DNA of 64,000 nucleotides from Pseudeuparius sepicola (Eukaryota > Arthropoda > Insecta > Coleoptera > Anthribidae), in assembly GCA_963920635.1 (NCBI GenBank), contig OY987303.1:18702175-18766174 (forward strand), given 5' to 3'. Under the pieces are notes generated by a model, which had not been told where the DNA came from, ran no database searches, and saw only the letters and a program-made list of their open reading frames with translations. The translations under genes were made by a program, and so were the position numbers. Below are positions 33,460 through 44,884 of the stretch, piece by piece. The first letter of the stretch is position 1, and every line of letters starts with the position of its first letter.

Positions 33460-35259
33460 CAATTGATATCCTTTACCTGATATGCCACTAAACATCATTT
33501 GTTATTTATTAATTATTTTGTTGACGAGACTGTAAAAATATTTTGCTTGTGTTTTATGTGTGTTAACTGCCGCCACCGTATCACAAATTAATGCAACCAG
33601 TGAAGGTTGCCACACAAATATAAAAATATTAGGAGAACCCATCAAAATTTTATGAATCGATTAATCTTTCTTTCTCTCTCTCTGACGATTCAGCATGTCT
33701 AAATTTTCAACATACTCAAATAATCTGAACACAGCACGCGTTTGCAAAATTTTCAAAAATCTGTCCACGTGCCTGAATTATTATTGTCATTATCGAATCC
33801 AGCCTCATTCGCAATGCCAAACACCTACAAAAGAATCCGAAACGAATTGAATTTCCTATACAACCGCAAAAGGCCCAAAGGTTGTTGACCACCGCGTCGA
33901 CATCAGGTGCACCGAAATAATAATCGATGCAAACAGGAAGGGCCCTTTATTTGGGCGACTCAGTGCAGCAACAGGTGTTGGCTTGTCTTTCTTTCCATTT
34001 GCTTTTGGTCACATTAGACGAGGCCGCTCTTGAATAGCAATCAGAACTGTGGTCAGCGTTTTTTTTTTTCGCTAACGTGTGCGGATTTTTTTTGTAGCGA
34101 TAGCAGCTTCCACGAAGCGCAGTATGCATGCCGAACGAATTCCTGAATTGCTTTGCAGTGAATGTAATGGTCTAGATAAGGTTTATCGCGTCGAATTAGA
34201 GCGTCCTAGTGCGTCGTGGGTTTTGCATTTGTTAAAATAACAAATTGAACAAACTGTTGCTCTAGATCTTTTTTCTGATCATTCAGAGTAAACACTACAA
34301 ACACCATTGCCCTTTTGGTCCTTTTGCAGGAAGGAAACATAAATAAGTTTTGTAATTTCGTCGGCATTCGGCAATAATATTTTCTGTAATAAATTTCTGT
34401 GTACACCCAATTTGTGTAAATGCATTTTCGCTAAAGCTTCCCCTCGCATTTTTCAGTTAATTTAAATAAATCCAATTTGCCTAAAAGCTCCTGGATATTA
34501 CGAATATACCATTGCGAAAGAAAATTTAGTTGGATATTTTTATAGCTTTAAACACTTTCGAATGGGGCCTTTATAATATTTTTATTTGCGGCTTTTATTA
34601 CGCACAGATAATATCGGGCACGTATAAATAAATGTTGTGTGTATCCTTTTAGCAAACAAGTAACATATTAACCTCGAGAGTATGATTCACTGAAATTAAG
34701 TAAAATATGCATATTTTCCACTCTATTTATGGCTGTAAATAATGCAAGTATCTAATATGCATGTATGCCTTCAGCCTTCACTTACAAATAAAAAGGTGAT
34801 ATTATAGTTTTAAACAGCAGAAAAAATCGTCCATATCCGCCCATACCTAGAATTCCTATCGAATTTTATGAACATAAAAGAGGCGAAAATTACGGCTTTT
34901 CCAAGTCTTCATAATAACTTTTATTAAGTTATTCCATCACAAAACTTCATCACATTGAAGAGTCCGCAACTGGATTAACTCTTTATTTTATTCTGCACTG
35001 CTGGGAGAGTGTTCTATACCTAATCCAGTTTTCCGGTTTTAACTTTTTCGTTAACTTTTCGATGTGTTTTTCGTGTTCGCCCAAGGGAGAATCTTTAATG
35101 CTTTACACAGTGTGAAAACAAAAACTTTGGCTGAACAGTGTCATAACATACTATACTCTCTACCGGTTAAATGTGTCATTATATGGCTACTTACATATAG
35201 GTAGGTAGGTACTGATCATTATACAACATATTGTTTTAATTCTTGTTCTCTGAACACTT
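33460..35259. other. Stretch without a recognisable gene
   Basis: AT-rich; a (CT)-rich run near 33668-33682. Short frames only. Confidence 0.4.
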
Positions 35260-35273
35260 GCTAGAACCAGGGC

Positions 35274-37035
35274 CAGTGGCGTGCCCATGGGGGGGGGGGG
35301 GGGTTTTGGGGGTTCAAACCCCCCCCCAAGCAGGTTAAATTTTCAAACGAAAAGTGAAGAAAAAAATGGAAAACAAAAGAAAAACCGAAAAAGTACTCTA
35401 CTAAACTACTCTATTAAACAAAAATGTTATCTTTTATGAGTTCAAACAAATGCACACTTTGTAGTCTAAAAACGGATATTCGGATAATGATAATAATTGC
35501 ACTGTACAGTTCTCCTTCTGCGGCGTAGCTACAGGGGTAGGGGTACAGAATACAGATGATCAAATACATCTGTACCGTCAAATGGGACGAATCGGGACGC
35601 TGCGTTGGGGTCAATCGGGACTCAGGGCAAACAGATTTTCGGGAAAATAACTCGCCCCGGTGTCGCGAGGCTAATCCCATATAGTAAAATTACATTGGCG
35701 GAATATTCTGATAATATTTTTTCAGAGAACATGCATATTGTAGGAATATTCATAAAAGCTGTAGAAACTTTATCTGAACATTCAGGCAACATTTAGGTGT
35801 TTGCCTTTTGAAGGTACTATTTCACGTATTATAAATATCCACAAATATTCATTGAAGATTAATTTAAAACTTCAGAAGCATTTTTGTACGTTCTATGTAT
35901 ATCCATTTAATATTCACGTGTAAATTATAAAATAAAAAAAAACGCTAACGCCGGGTGCAGGGTTCGAACCTATGACCATCGATTTACAAGTTCGACGCTC
36001 TGACCAACTGAGCCATCGACGTACTTGGAAATATTAGCTAAAAATAGTGTATGCTAGAATCTCGGTGACGTCATGATATTCCAGTTATCGCCACTCGTGA
36101 ACATTGATAAGATAAGTATATCGTGAATGTCTATTATACAACCATTTGTGAACATTCATAAGATATTTGCTGAATGAATATACTACTTAACATGTTCCAG
36201 CAATATTGCAAAATTGCACATTCCTAAGGTGAACGTGCCTGTAATGTACTTAATTTAAATGTTCAATTTGTAAATATTTATAAGAACCACTAAATTAGGA
36301 ATATGTTACACAAGATATTGTGGAAATATACCTACATCATTTGGACATTCATCTAATATATTTGTATCTGCGCTTAACAAATATCTTGGTTATATTATAA
36401 TAATAATAATAATAATAAACAAATTTATTTACAGAAAAAAGAATACAAAGCAAATACAATTTTAAATACGTAGATATACAACTAATGTTATTTTCTGCAA
36501 AAAGGACTAAAAACAGTAACAACTGATCAAAGTTTAGCCCTAATAATATAATATAAATTAGTGAAAACAAATCAAAGAGGTAATTGTGTGTGCTTAAAAC
36601 TATCTGATCACAGAGACATTAAAATAAGGTCATATTATTTAGAAAAGCAGCTTTAATCAAATATTTAATAAGAAACTCTTATAGGCGCGTCTGAATCGAG
36701 AAAGGGTAAAATGTTTAAGATCCGATGGAATTTTGTTATAGATTGCATAGAACATATTTCGTAAAATATTGTAACAATGTTTTATAAATATGGGGGAATA
36801 TTTTTTGCACATTAGGAACTTATTTTGTATATTCAAAAATTATGAGATGCTATATGGAATGTTTTCAGGTCGGATAGTAGTCGGAACTCCAAGTCCAAAT
36901 CCAAAAAACGAAAACTTGATTTTGGATTGTAGGTTTATTAAAATCAGTTTTGTTCCTTTTTAAGAATAGTTTATTCGCTTAAGCCCCGACCCCCCCCCCC
37001 CCCTCCCCCAGACACAATTTCTGGGCACGCCACTG
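35274..37035. mobile_element. Inner hAT-type MITE inserted in the terminal repeat of the outer one
   Basis: Terminal repeats CAGTGGCGTGCCCA and complement, G- or C-runs just inside both ends, and the 8-bp duplication ACCAGGGC at 35266-35273 and 37036-37043. The site lies six bases inside the outer element. 1762 bp; no transposase. It contains a tRNA-like sequence at 35950-36022. Confidence 0.85.
35950..36022 (-). pseudogene. tRNA-like sequence with degenerate acceptor arm
   Basis: On the minus strand an A box (TGGCTCAGTTGG) and a B box (GGTTCGAACCC) are correctly spaced, the D-stem GCTC/GAGC is perfect, and a loop with U33 gives anticodon TGT (Thr) by position. The acceptor stem does not pair and the T-stem has a mismatch. 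T9 at 35934-35942 would stop polymerase III. Likely a tRNA pseudogene or SINE head carried in the hAT MITE. Confidence 0.5.
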
Positions 37036-37167
37036 ACCAGGGCCGTGCAGAGCTCGCACGGGCCCCGGTACTACCATCTCGACGGGCCCCTCTACCGCCA
37101 AAGTGCATATTACATTATTTTACATTCAATGAGATGTAGGATTCAACACTTTTATAATGTCAAATAT

Positions 37168-37510
37168 GTATAGGGTGGCTCACCTTAAATTGACACCCCC
37201 TTACTTGTTAGTTCAGGTTAGAAAACAAAGTTTTTTACAAAAGTTTTAGATACTAATACAAAGTGACGCTATTGGACCTTATACAGTGTGTTCTAGAAGG
37301 CAGTGACAGACATAACTTATGTTTTTTTAAATGGAACACCTTGTATATTTTTGGATTATTGAATTCTACGCATTTTTCTGATTCCAACGAAGTATATTAT
37401 ATTATATGTTCGCTCCAACCGTTCGTTCAAAACTGAGCCTTTTTGTGAGGGATTACTTTTTGGGTCATAGGTTGCCTTGGAAGACAAATGCCAAATTATA
37501 GTAATTATTG
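37168..37510. mobile_element. Diverged partial copy of the 27201-27683 MITE
   Basis: Shares the order of motifs with that element: a GGGTG-type end, AATTGACACCCC near the start, and ATGGAACACC..TGTATATTT then ACGCATTTTTC..GATTCCAAC. Sequence identity is visibly lower. The right end is not resolved. Confidence 0.5.
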
Positions 37511-37562
37511 ACAGTTTGCAAGTATAATCACGCTTTGGAAAACAAAATGGGCTATTTTAAGA

Positions 37563-38048
37563 TTTCAGAGAAAAATTAAGAAGGGAAATTGAGAGAAATG
37601 AGAAATTTTAAACAGTAACATAATTAATAAACTTTGTCAGATTTATTGTTTGAAATTTAAGTTTTATTGAAAACAACAATATCATTTAGAAAAAGGATAT
37701 ACGTATTATAAATGCTCCACATGGCCTCCATCTTGCTCAATGCATTTATTGCTATTTGCTACTAACTTCCTGTTTATTACTGTGTCAACGATAAAATTGC
37801 TGTGTTCAGTATTTAATATGTGGATTTCTTCCCGAATTCTACGTTTCAGTGTGTCTACATTTCCCGGTCTAAATTTTGTTTTTTAAATAACCCCACAAAA
37901 AAATTGTATAAAAATATATAATATATCCTTTTTCTAAATGTTATTGTCGTTTTAAATAAAAATTAAATTTCAAACAATAAATCTGAGGAAGCTTATCAAC
38001 TATGTTACTATTTAAAATTTCTCATTTCTCTCAATTTCCCTTCTTAAT
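37563..38048. repeat. Inverted repeat enclosing a transposase tail
   Basis: Arms of about 135 bp (37563-37699 and 37919-38048) are reverse complements, sharing GGGAAATTGAGAGAAATGAG and CATTTAGAAAAAGGATAT. The spacer carries the coding remnant at 37706-37873. Confidence 0.7.
37706..37873 (-). pseudogene. C-terminal fragment of a DDE-type transposase
   Basis: An open minus-strand stretch of about 55 codons starts with PGNVDTLKRRIREEI and ends GGHVEHL before a stop. That ending is common to a group of insect transposable-element proteins in the Tc1/mariner/IS630-like range; this is from memory of the family and not a search. The upstream catalytic part is missing because the inverted arm begins there. 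It is a remnant with no likely function. Confidence 0.6.
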
Positions 38049-38165
38049 TGCATCAATCGGCGCGATTTTCAAAAAGAGACGGCACAACGCGCCCGGCCCC
38101 TACGGGGCCCGGGCCCCGGTAATTTGTACTGGCCGCACCCCCCTATGCGTGGCCCTGGCTAGAAC

Positions 38166-41100
38166 CATTGAATAAAGAAAAAGGCTCGGGCTAAGGGAAA
38201 ATCTGTTTTCTGGTTTAATTTTTTTTTTTCTGCAATTTCGTTTTTTTTTTGTTAAAAATGTTAATTTTAAATTCAGTCAGTCTATGCCAAAAAAGGAGTA
38301 CCTACTCGTACATCGAAAAATGTGCGTATCCTCACCTCTTCCAATTTTGGAATCGATTTATCCCGTTTGGATATACCTTTTGGAAAAAAATACTTAAGTA
38401 ATATAGTTTTGGTCCAGGTTATGCAATATTTTATGCTTTTTTTGGTAAATAAAAGGAAATTTTTTATATATTATAATAATTTATTATATTTACTTATTTA
38501 TTATATTATTATATTATATTATTATTATATTAAAAATATTATATTATAATATTAAAAATAGCCCCCTATTTTTAATATTTGCTTATGGGCCCGCGGTAGG
38601 TACTCAAGCACCACCACTAGTATGTCGTTTTCTACCTTAAGTTGGGGTCAAATATTGGAATTTGCAATAGGTAGTAAATTTGCCATGGCAGATAGAAATT
38701 AGGCCGAAATAATAGTAGCTGCCAATAGTCCGCAACCGCATAAGTATGTGCGATTGTTTTAAAAAAGTGATGTTAAAATAGTGGTTTCATAAGCAGAGGT
38801 TTTTTGAAGAATTGAAAATGTTAAAATTTTGTTAAAGAATATATTTTTAGTACCTATCTCTGGACGCTGCCTATATATGTTTATTTTAAGTTTGACTTCC
38901 CCCAACATTCCCCTTCTCCACACGGAACAAAATATTTGGCGACAGTAACTGAGTTACGCCCCCCTGTTAAAAATTACTTCCGACGTCCCTGTTTCCAGGT
39001 GAATACAATCTGCAAATCTTTTTTTCCAATCACATGTTCTGAATATATAAATACAGACACGCGCAAATGGTGCAAACCATACACTTCCCTTCCCACGGAG
39101 TTTTCTCTCTGCGTTTCCATCCTCTCAAATAAATTTTAACGGCCATGATGGCCGCGTGTCTCGTAGGCGCGCTGGAGAGCGAACTAGATTAAATTTATCA
39201 GCGAAGTAACTGTACAAGAAGAAAGGAACAATGGCGATTTCTGGCTCGTCTTCCCGTTGGAATCTACCGAGCGTGACCACTTCGGTTCTACACTCTCGTC
39301 GGTCGAAATGCCAAGCTGGCCGCGCATTCAAGGCAGTCTGGTTTTCGTTAGTCTCCGACGCGGGCCCCGACTAGCCTCCCTGAGGGACACCGTAACGGGC
39401 GTTTCTAGACGTTGTCCTAAGCTAATGGCGAATGGATATTTCATGAAGAGAATGTTGCCAAAGTGTTTCTTCTAATAATTGTTGTGGACGTGGGTCTTAA
39501 AATTCAACAGCCTCATATTGCTATTAGATTAAGTGTCGAAGGGAAATATATTCTCTAAAATATTAAACGATTCACGATTGCTTGTTTGCAGCATTTACAG
39601 CTTGTTGGTGGCTGGCCTAACAGTTAAGTTTGTTTAGTACCCAGAAGAAGCCTCTGGCCATTGGTACAAAATAAACAGTTGCAGTCGGAAACTATTTAAG
39701 ACACCACAAAGTACAATATTTTTTAAAGTATGGAACTTCATTTGAAGACTATGTACCAAGGTACTTATGATTAGGATAAGATATCAATAATACAATAATT
39801 GTGAATCGAAACATTTTCGCCAAACTTCCTTATTTTATTTCTTTGTTTTACCTTGTTCAAGACCGATGACCTACTTTTAGTAGATATTATCTCGGCAGGT
39901 ATACGGTATTAGTTAAATAACCAATTGTCTAAAATATTTTGTATGTCAAACCAGAGTACCTACAACTTAGACTAATTATAAAACTTATCTTTTGTACCTT
40001 AAAAGAAGTTTTAAATTGCAACAAGGGTCTAGTGACATGACGTTGAAAGAATTTAATAAAACTGTTTTTGAAATCAGACAAAAAAACGAGAATAAATATT
40101 TTACATCAGCGTTCATGAACTTATTCTATATTATATTTCGGCTCTTAGGTCTTACCTCTTATTACTATAATAGAGCCTCCCATTTACATTATGTGTTATA
40201 GTTATAACATAAATTAGATTAAGCTTACTGCCAAAACAAACGGCAGTAGGTATTGAATAATAATAATTATATTCGCGTTTTGTGCCAGTTTTTTTTTAAT
40301 AAAAGATGTAGGTATTTTGAAACGGCTGTGTTCTTGCCCGCTCCCCTGAAAAACATTGTAATGACGCCCATGCTTGTACCTGCATTTATATCATACGCAT
40401 AGTACTTACCTATTCGTTGAAGAGACGAAACGCTTCTATTGGTGAATTATAACAATGGTTTTAAAAGACCATAGGTGCGTCTCGTTAAGAATGATTGTTC
40501 CACATGAAGTACTGTTATGTACTTTAAATATTGCAGAAGCGGTCGAAGCCTATGGTTATTCCAGAGAAGTACTACTAGGAATAGTATTGGATCGACGAGC
40601 GACCATAATTTAAAAGAGAAAATTAATGGGTTGTTAAAGAAAATACTATAAAATTAGAAGCAGCAGCATAATTAAATGATACATCACGTAATTTAAAGTA
40701 AGTATTTTATAGGAAAATGAAGAAATCGGGAGGTACCTGTCCATTACCATTACCGGAAAGGTACAAGCCAACATGCATAATGACAAAATTACAGGCAAAT
40801 ATGATTGTTGTTCTTCAAGGGACAACTTTTAGCTTATTTTGATGCCTCCCCTTTGTAAATTATCTTGATTACTTAACCATTATTGCAGAACACACGAAAA
40901 TCTTTGTACTATCAATTCAACAGTTGATTTTTTCAGCCTTCAGAAAAAGCCTAATGAGTAATTATATACTGCGACACTAACAAGCTGCAATTTTTTAGAT
41001 TAATGAACGCGCCCCTTTCACACCTGTAGGCTTTGTCTCTGTCTCCGATCTATGTTTGTACAATATTAATATTGTTTCTGGTTTCTGTAGTCGTAACAAC

Positions 41101-42980
41101 ATTCCTTCGTCGTTCGTAATACTATCAACATTTCGTCAAGTATGGGCTTTATCAAAATAGCACACGAGAACAGTTTAAGCACCTTATATCGAATAGAAGC
41201 AAGAAACAGTATAATTTTATGGCTACTTGTTCTGCTCAAAATTAATAATAGATGATAAGTACAATTACGCGATTGGAGCTATGTATTTTAATTAACCTGT
41301 TTTGATGATTGTTGCGTAAGTGATTTCTGGTTAAAACCGTACTACGCAGTGTCTATACTAGAAACGTTTCATTTCAAATATGATTATACACAGTAAACAC
41401 GAAGAAAAAATAGTAGATTACAATTTTATATGAGAGTCCCAGTTCTGTTTGAGTAGGTATACCTATGCGACTTGTAAGAGAAAATAGGTGAAATTATCAC
41501 GGTTCTAATACAAATACTGCGGATGGAATTTCTTATTGACCCTTTCCAACATCACAAGCTGTGCGGAGAGTGGTTAGTCGAACGGAATTCCGTTTTTTAT
41601 TAACTCTATACCGGAAGTTACACTCCACATTTTCAATGGGCCGCTATCTGCATATTGCTGTTAAACAATCAACTAACGATGGCCTGTTTTTCCCATATTA
41701 GAATAATTAAAATTGCTGTATTGTTCTCGGTTCTTAAATTGTGCCGGGTTCTCTTTTTCTCTATTCTATTTGGTAAAACAAAGAAATTTTGAAGGAAATT
41801 TATATTTCCACACTTCAGCAGAGGCACCCTTGGACATTCCTTTCACTTTTGTCTTACTTTCTATATAATTTTTCCGTTGTTTTTGTTTTGTTGCTAATTC
41901 GACACAAATTATTTTTGAAACTCTTTTTCACAAAAATAACCTTCTATTCTATTTTTTTTTGCAATTCTCTCGTGAACTTCGTAATATAATATCCCCTAGC
42001 TATTTATAGCTCCACTTAAATAGATAAATGTGTCTACTTGCTATACAGTGTGAATAGTTTTTCGAAATACGTTGGAGCCTTTTCACCGGAAAACCATTTT
42101 ATTTCTGGAAGTATAAATTTTGAGAATCTTAATTACCTATAGCTTCTCAAGTTAGCGCGCGGAGAAAATAAAATCAACAAGTGACAGCCGCTTTTCTTTT
42201 TTTAAGTTCTCTTCAATAAATTCCCTCACTAACGGATTCTCCATCATTTCCGTGCGTTTATATTTACAGCGAGGTCCCTTTATTTTAATTGCCTTGATCC
42301 CATTTTTGGAAAACAATTTGCGCCCACTCTGCTGTTGGAAAACGCGGATAAAAATATCTTTTATCTGGAAGCTGAGCGAAAGCTAATCAAAATGTTTCCG
42401 GGAGTTGTGAAAACACATTTCTTAATTCCGGTTATCTTTGTTATGCCTTCGGCGGGCTCATCCCCCGACAAGAAATGATTTAATTATGCATTTTAGATTT
42501 AACGTTTGACACCTGATCCGCTGGAAGTTTGCGGAGTTTCTGGCTTAGATCAATTTGCTTATTAAATACGGTTCCCAGACATTTCTCGGTGGGGTTTGGG
42601 AAAAAAATGTCGTTCAATTAATTGTATGCAAATATTTGATTGCTAAGTATCGAAGTTTTTTTATAAAAAAGTTTGTTGTACCCTCATTATAGTATAGTAT
42701 ATTGCCAAACTTCAGATTACAATTTACAAAGATAAATTACAATAATATTTGCAAACACATTTTCTGCCCTATCGAAGATTGGTCATCAAAATTTACATTT
42801 CATGTCTTACTTTTTTTTTACTTTTTCTTCCACATGCAGAAGTACAATAATTTTCTGTCGAAAATTGTCCGTATCCTCCACATGCCAATCAACCCACAGT
42901 CGTGAAACTGTACTAAACTAAACATCCATCTCCAAAATTATGGTATACAATATTAAGTATTAGTATTTTTATTTTCTTAT
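38166..42980. other. Long stretch without a recognisable gene
   Basis: Contains an AT dinucleotide/trinucleotide-rich patch at 38460-38565 and a GC-richer patch at 39120-39440 with short open frames on both strands but no motif. Around 40500-40800 there is a possible decayed coding region with interrupted frames; I could not assign it. Confidence 0.4.
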
Positions 42981-42981
42981 T

Positions 42982-44275
42982 CTAATTCCGTAAGATTATC
43001 GTTAGCCTGTTTTGGTTTTCCACAAGCCAGGTGTTTACAATATTCTTAAAATTAATGGAATGTTTCTTATTTTTTATGTCTACTGGGAGTGGGTTGTAAA
43101 TTTTTGTGCCTGCGTGCAAATAACTCTGCTCCCCTTTCGCTTTTTGTGATTTTTGTGTTTGCAGGCAATCTAATTTTTTTATTCGAGTATCGTATTCATG
43201 TTTTGGTATTACATTTAGAAGGTTATGCTTAGACATGTACATCAATGACGCTTTGTGATATAAAGACCGTAAACTTAACAGGTTGCAATGAGAGAATAAT
43301 TCTTCAGTCGGATACATAGCATGTAGTTTGTAAACTCTTTTAATTATTGTTCGTTGTAGAACCTCCACATTAGATGTATGGCATTTATAGGCTCCTCCCC
43401 ATGCTATTATTCCATAACTCAACAGCGATTGTACTATAGCAAAACACATTGTTCTCAACTGTCTTTGCTTCAATATCGATGACATATTTCGAAACAGATA
43501 TAGCAAAGATCTTAGTTTTTTACTCAACTCCGTATGGCAGTTCCATTTCATGTATGAATCCATAATTATTCCTAAATATTTTGGCTTTTTTTATACTGAC
43601 CTGGTTGTCTTGATTTCTATGTTGTAGCTTTATTATTATTTCATTTTCTGTTGGCATTTTTGTTGTATTATTACAAAAGGGTATATACACTGTTTTGTCT
43701 GCATTTACTGTTAAGAGGTTATTGTCCAACCAATTTATTATTTTCGCTAAGTCTTGAATAATTACCTGTTGCACTTTTTCCCAACTATTTTCTGATATAA
43801 ACAAAACAGTATCGTCTGCAAATGATCTAAGTTCTCCGATGGTGTTAATGTGGAGTAGTTCGTTTATATATAGAATAAAAAGGATTGGTCCAATGACAGT
43901 GCCTTGTGGTATACCACATGTAATTAATCGCTTATTGCTGGCCACATTTTGTATTTCTACATACTGGTATCTTTGGCTTAGGTAGCTGGCTATCAAATTA
44001 TTCGCCACTCCTCGAAAACCCATCTGACTCAATTTCCTTAATAATTTGTCGTGATTGACCGTGTCAAACGCCTTGGCCAAATCAAGGAACACAGCTGCAC
44101 ACGGTTGTGATTTGTCAAGGCATATATATATCTTACTAACCAATGAAGCATTATTGTATATATGTTTATTTGTAGATATAGGTCTTTCGTACAAGTGTCG
44201 TCTTGGACAAACAGAAATCCAAGAAGCAAGTAATAAGTAAGTACTTAAAAAATCCTGAGCTCCCGTAGTAGACAC
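42982..44275 (-). pseudogene. 5'-truncated, frameshifted non-LTR (LINE) reverse transcriptase
   Basis: Two overlapping frames, 44275-43520 and 43563-42982, form one RT when joined by a single-base indel near 43580. The first has the DLAKAFDTVNH and GIPQGTVIGPILF motifs and the catalytic FADD box at about 43822-43811. The second holds the thumb and C-terminal region (LLSYGIIAWG, TEELFSHCNL) typical of CR1/L2/Jockey-group LINEs. The endonuclease domain is absent and the start near 44150-44275 is out of frame, so it is a dead-on-arrival copy. The 3' end is not sharply defined. Confidence 0.8.
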
Positions 44276-44722
44276 TGGTTTGTTCCAAGGATCTTCTGCG
44301 GTACTGCATCATGGGAGATTGAAGGTTGTTGCGGTTTTAAGAATTTCATTAGATGTAATTTAATTCAATTGCACTTTGTCAAGGTAACTATATACTGTAA
44401 GTATACTGTTGTGGAATTTTTTGAGGTCGTCGTTACAAAAAATCAGTTGGTACTAAACTCGGTACTAAAGTTTAATTAGCGCCAAGGAATATCGAAATAA
44501 CACCAATCAGGCGTGACTTACACATCGAGAAATTTCCATAGATTTGTTTTAACGCATACCCGGGTGCAAACGACGCTGCAACACTGTTTGAAATGCTACA
44601 ATAAATCTTCATAAGTTTCTTGGTTTTGGGTCCATTTGATCTTACCGGCAAGTACCTACTAAAGGGAGTTGCTTAGGGAAAGCCATTTGACTGAGCACTG
44701 GTGACGTCTAATGGCCAGTACC

Positions 44723-44876
44723 ACAGAGAAGACCAGAATACAGAGAGTCCATCTTGTCGAATATGTCAAATGGCACAACTTTCACGTGACCTACAATGGA
44801 TTAATTGCCATTTAGAGTTGGGCTCCATTTGACATGTTTGACAAGATGAGCTCTCTGTATTCTGGTCTTCTCTGTG
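44723..44876. mobile_element. 154-bp MITE with 8-bp target duplication
   Basis: Terminal repeats start ACAGAGAAGACCAGAATACA and pair with the right end over most of the length. CCAGTACC flanks it at 44715-44722 and 44877-44884. Size and duplication fit a hAT-type or Mutator-like MITE. Its arms share TCCATTTGACA with the repeat at 1687-1960. Confidence 0.7.
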
Positions 44877-44884
44877 CCAGTACC

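Larger units (their letters stand above)
35268..38157. mobile_element. Outer hAT-type non-autonomous element
   Basis: The ends CAGGGCCGTGC (read through the inner insertion) and GCGTGGCCCTG form terminal repeats. They are flanked by the 8-bp duplication GCTAGAAC at 35260-35267 and 38158-38165, the hAT hallmark. Without the inner element it is about 1.1 kb. It carries a diverged CAGGGTG-type MITE (37168-37510) and an inverted repeat with a transposase remnant (37563-38048). Confidence 0.8.

Noticed and set aside
35281..35296. Long G-run as a telomere-like or structural signal
   Set aside because: It is the inner flank of a hAT MITE end (a matching C-run lies inside the other end at 36991-37003) and so part of that element.
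39120..39440. GC-richer patch as a possible exon or rRNA fragment
   Set aside because: No rRNA signature recognised, frames on both strands are short, and no splice-site pair with coding support was found.
40440..40840. Possible decayed helix-turn-helix or transposase-like coding region
   Set aside because: Short frames with attractive words such as EAVEAYGYSREVLLG are interrupted by stops, and I could not place them in any family.
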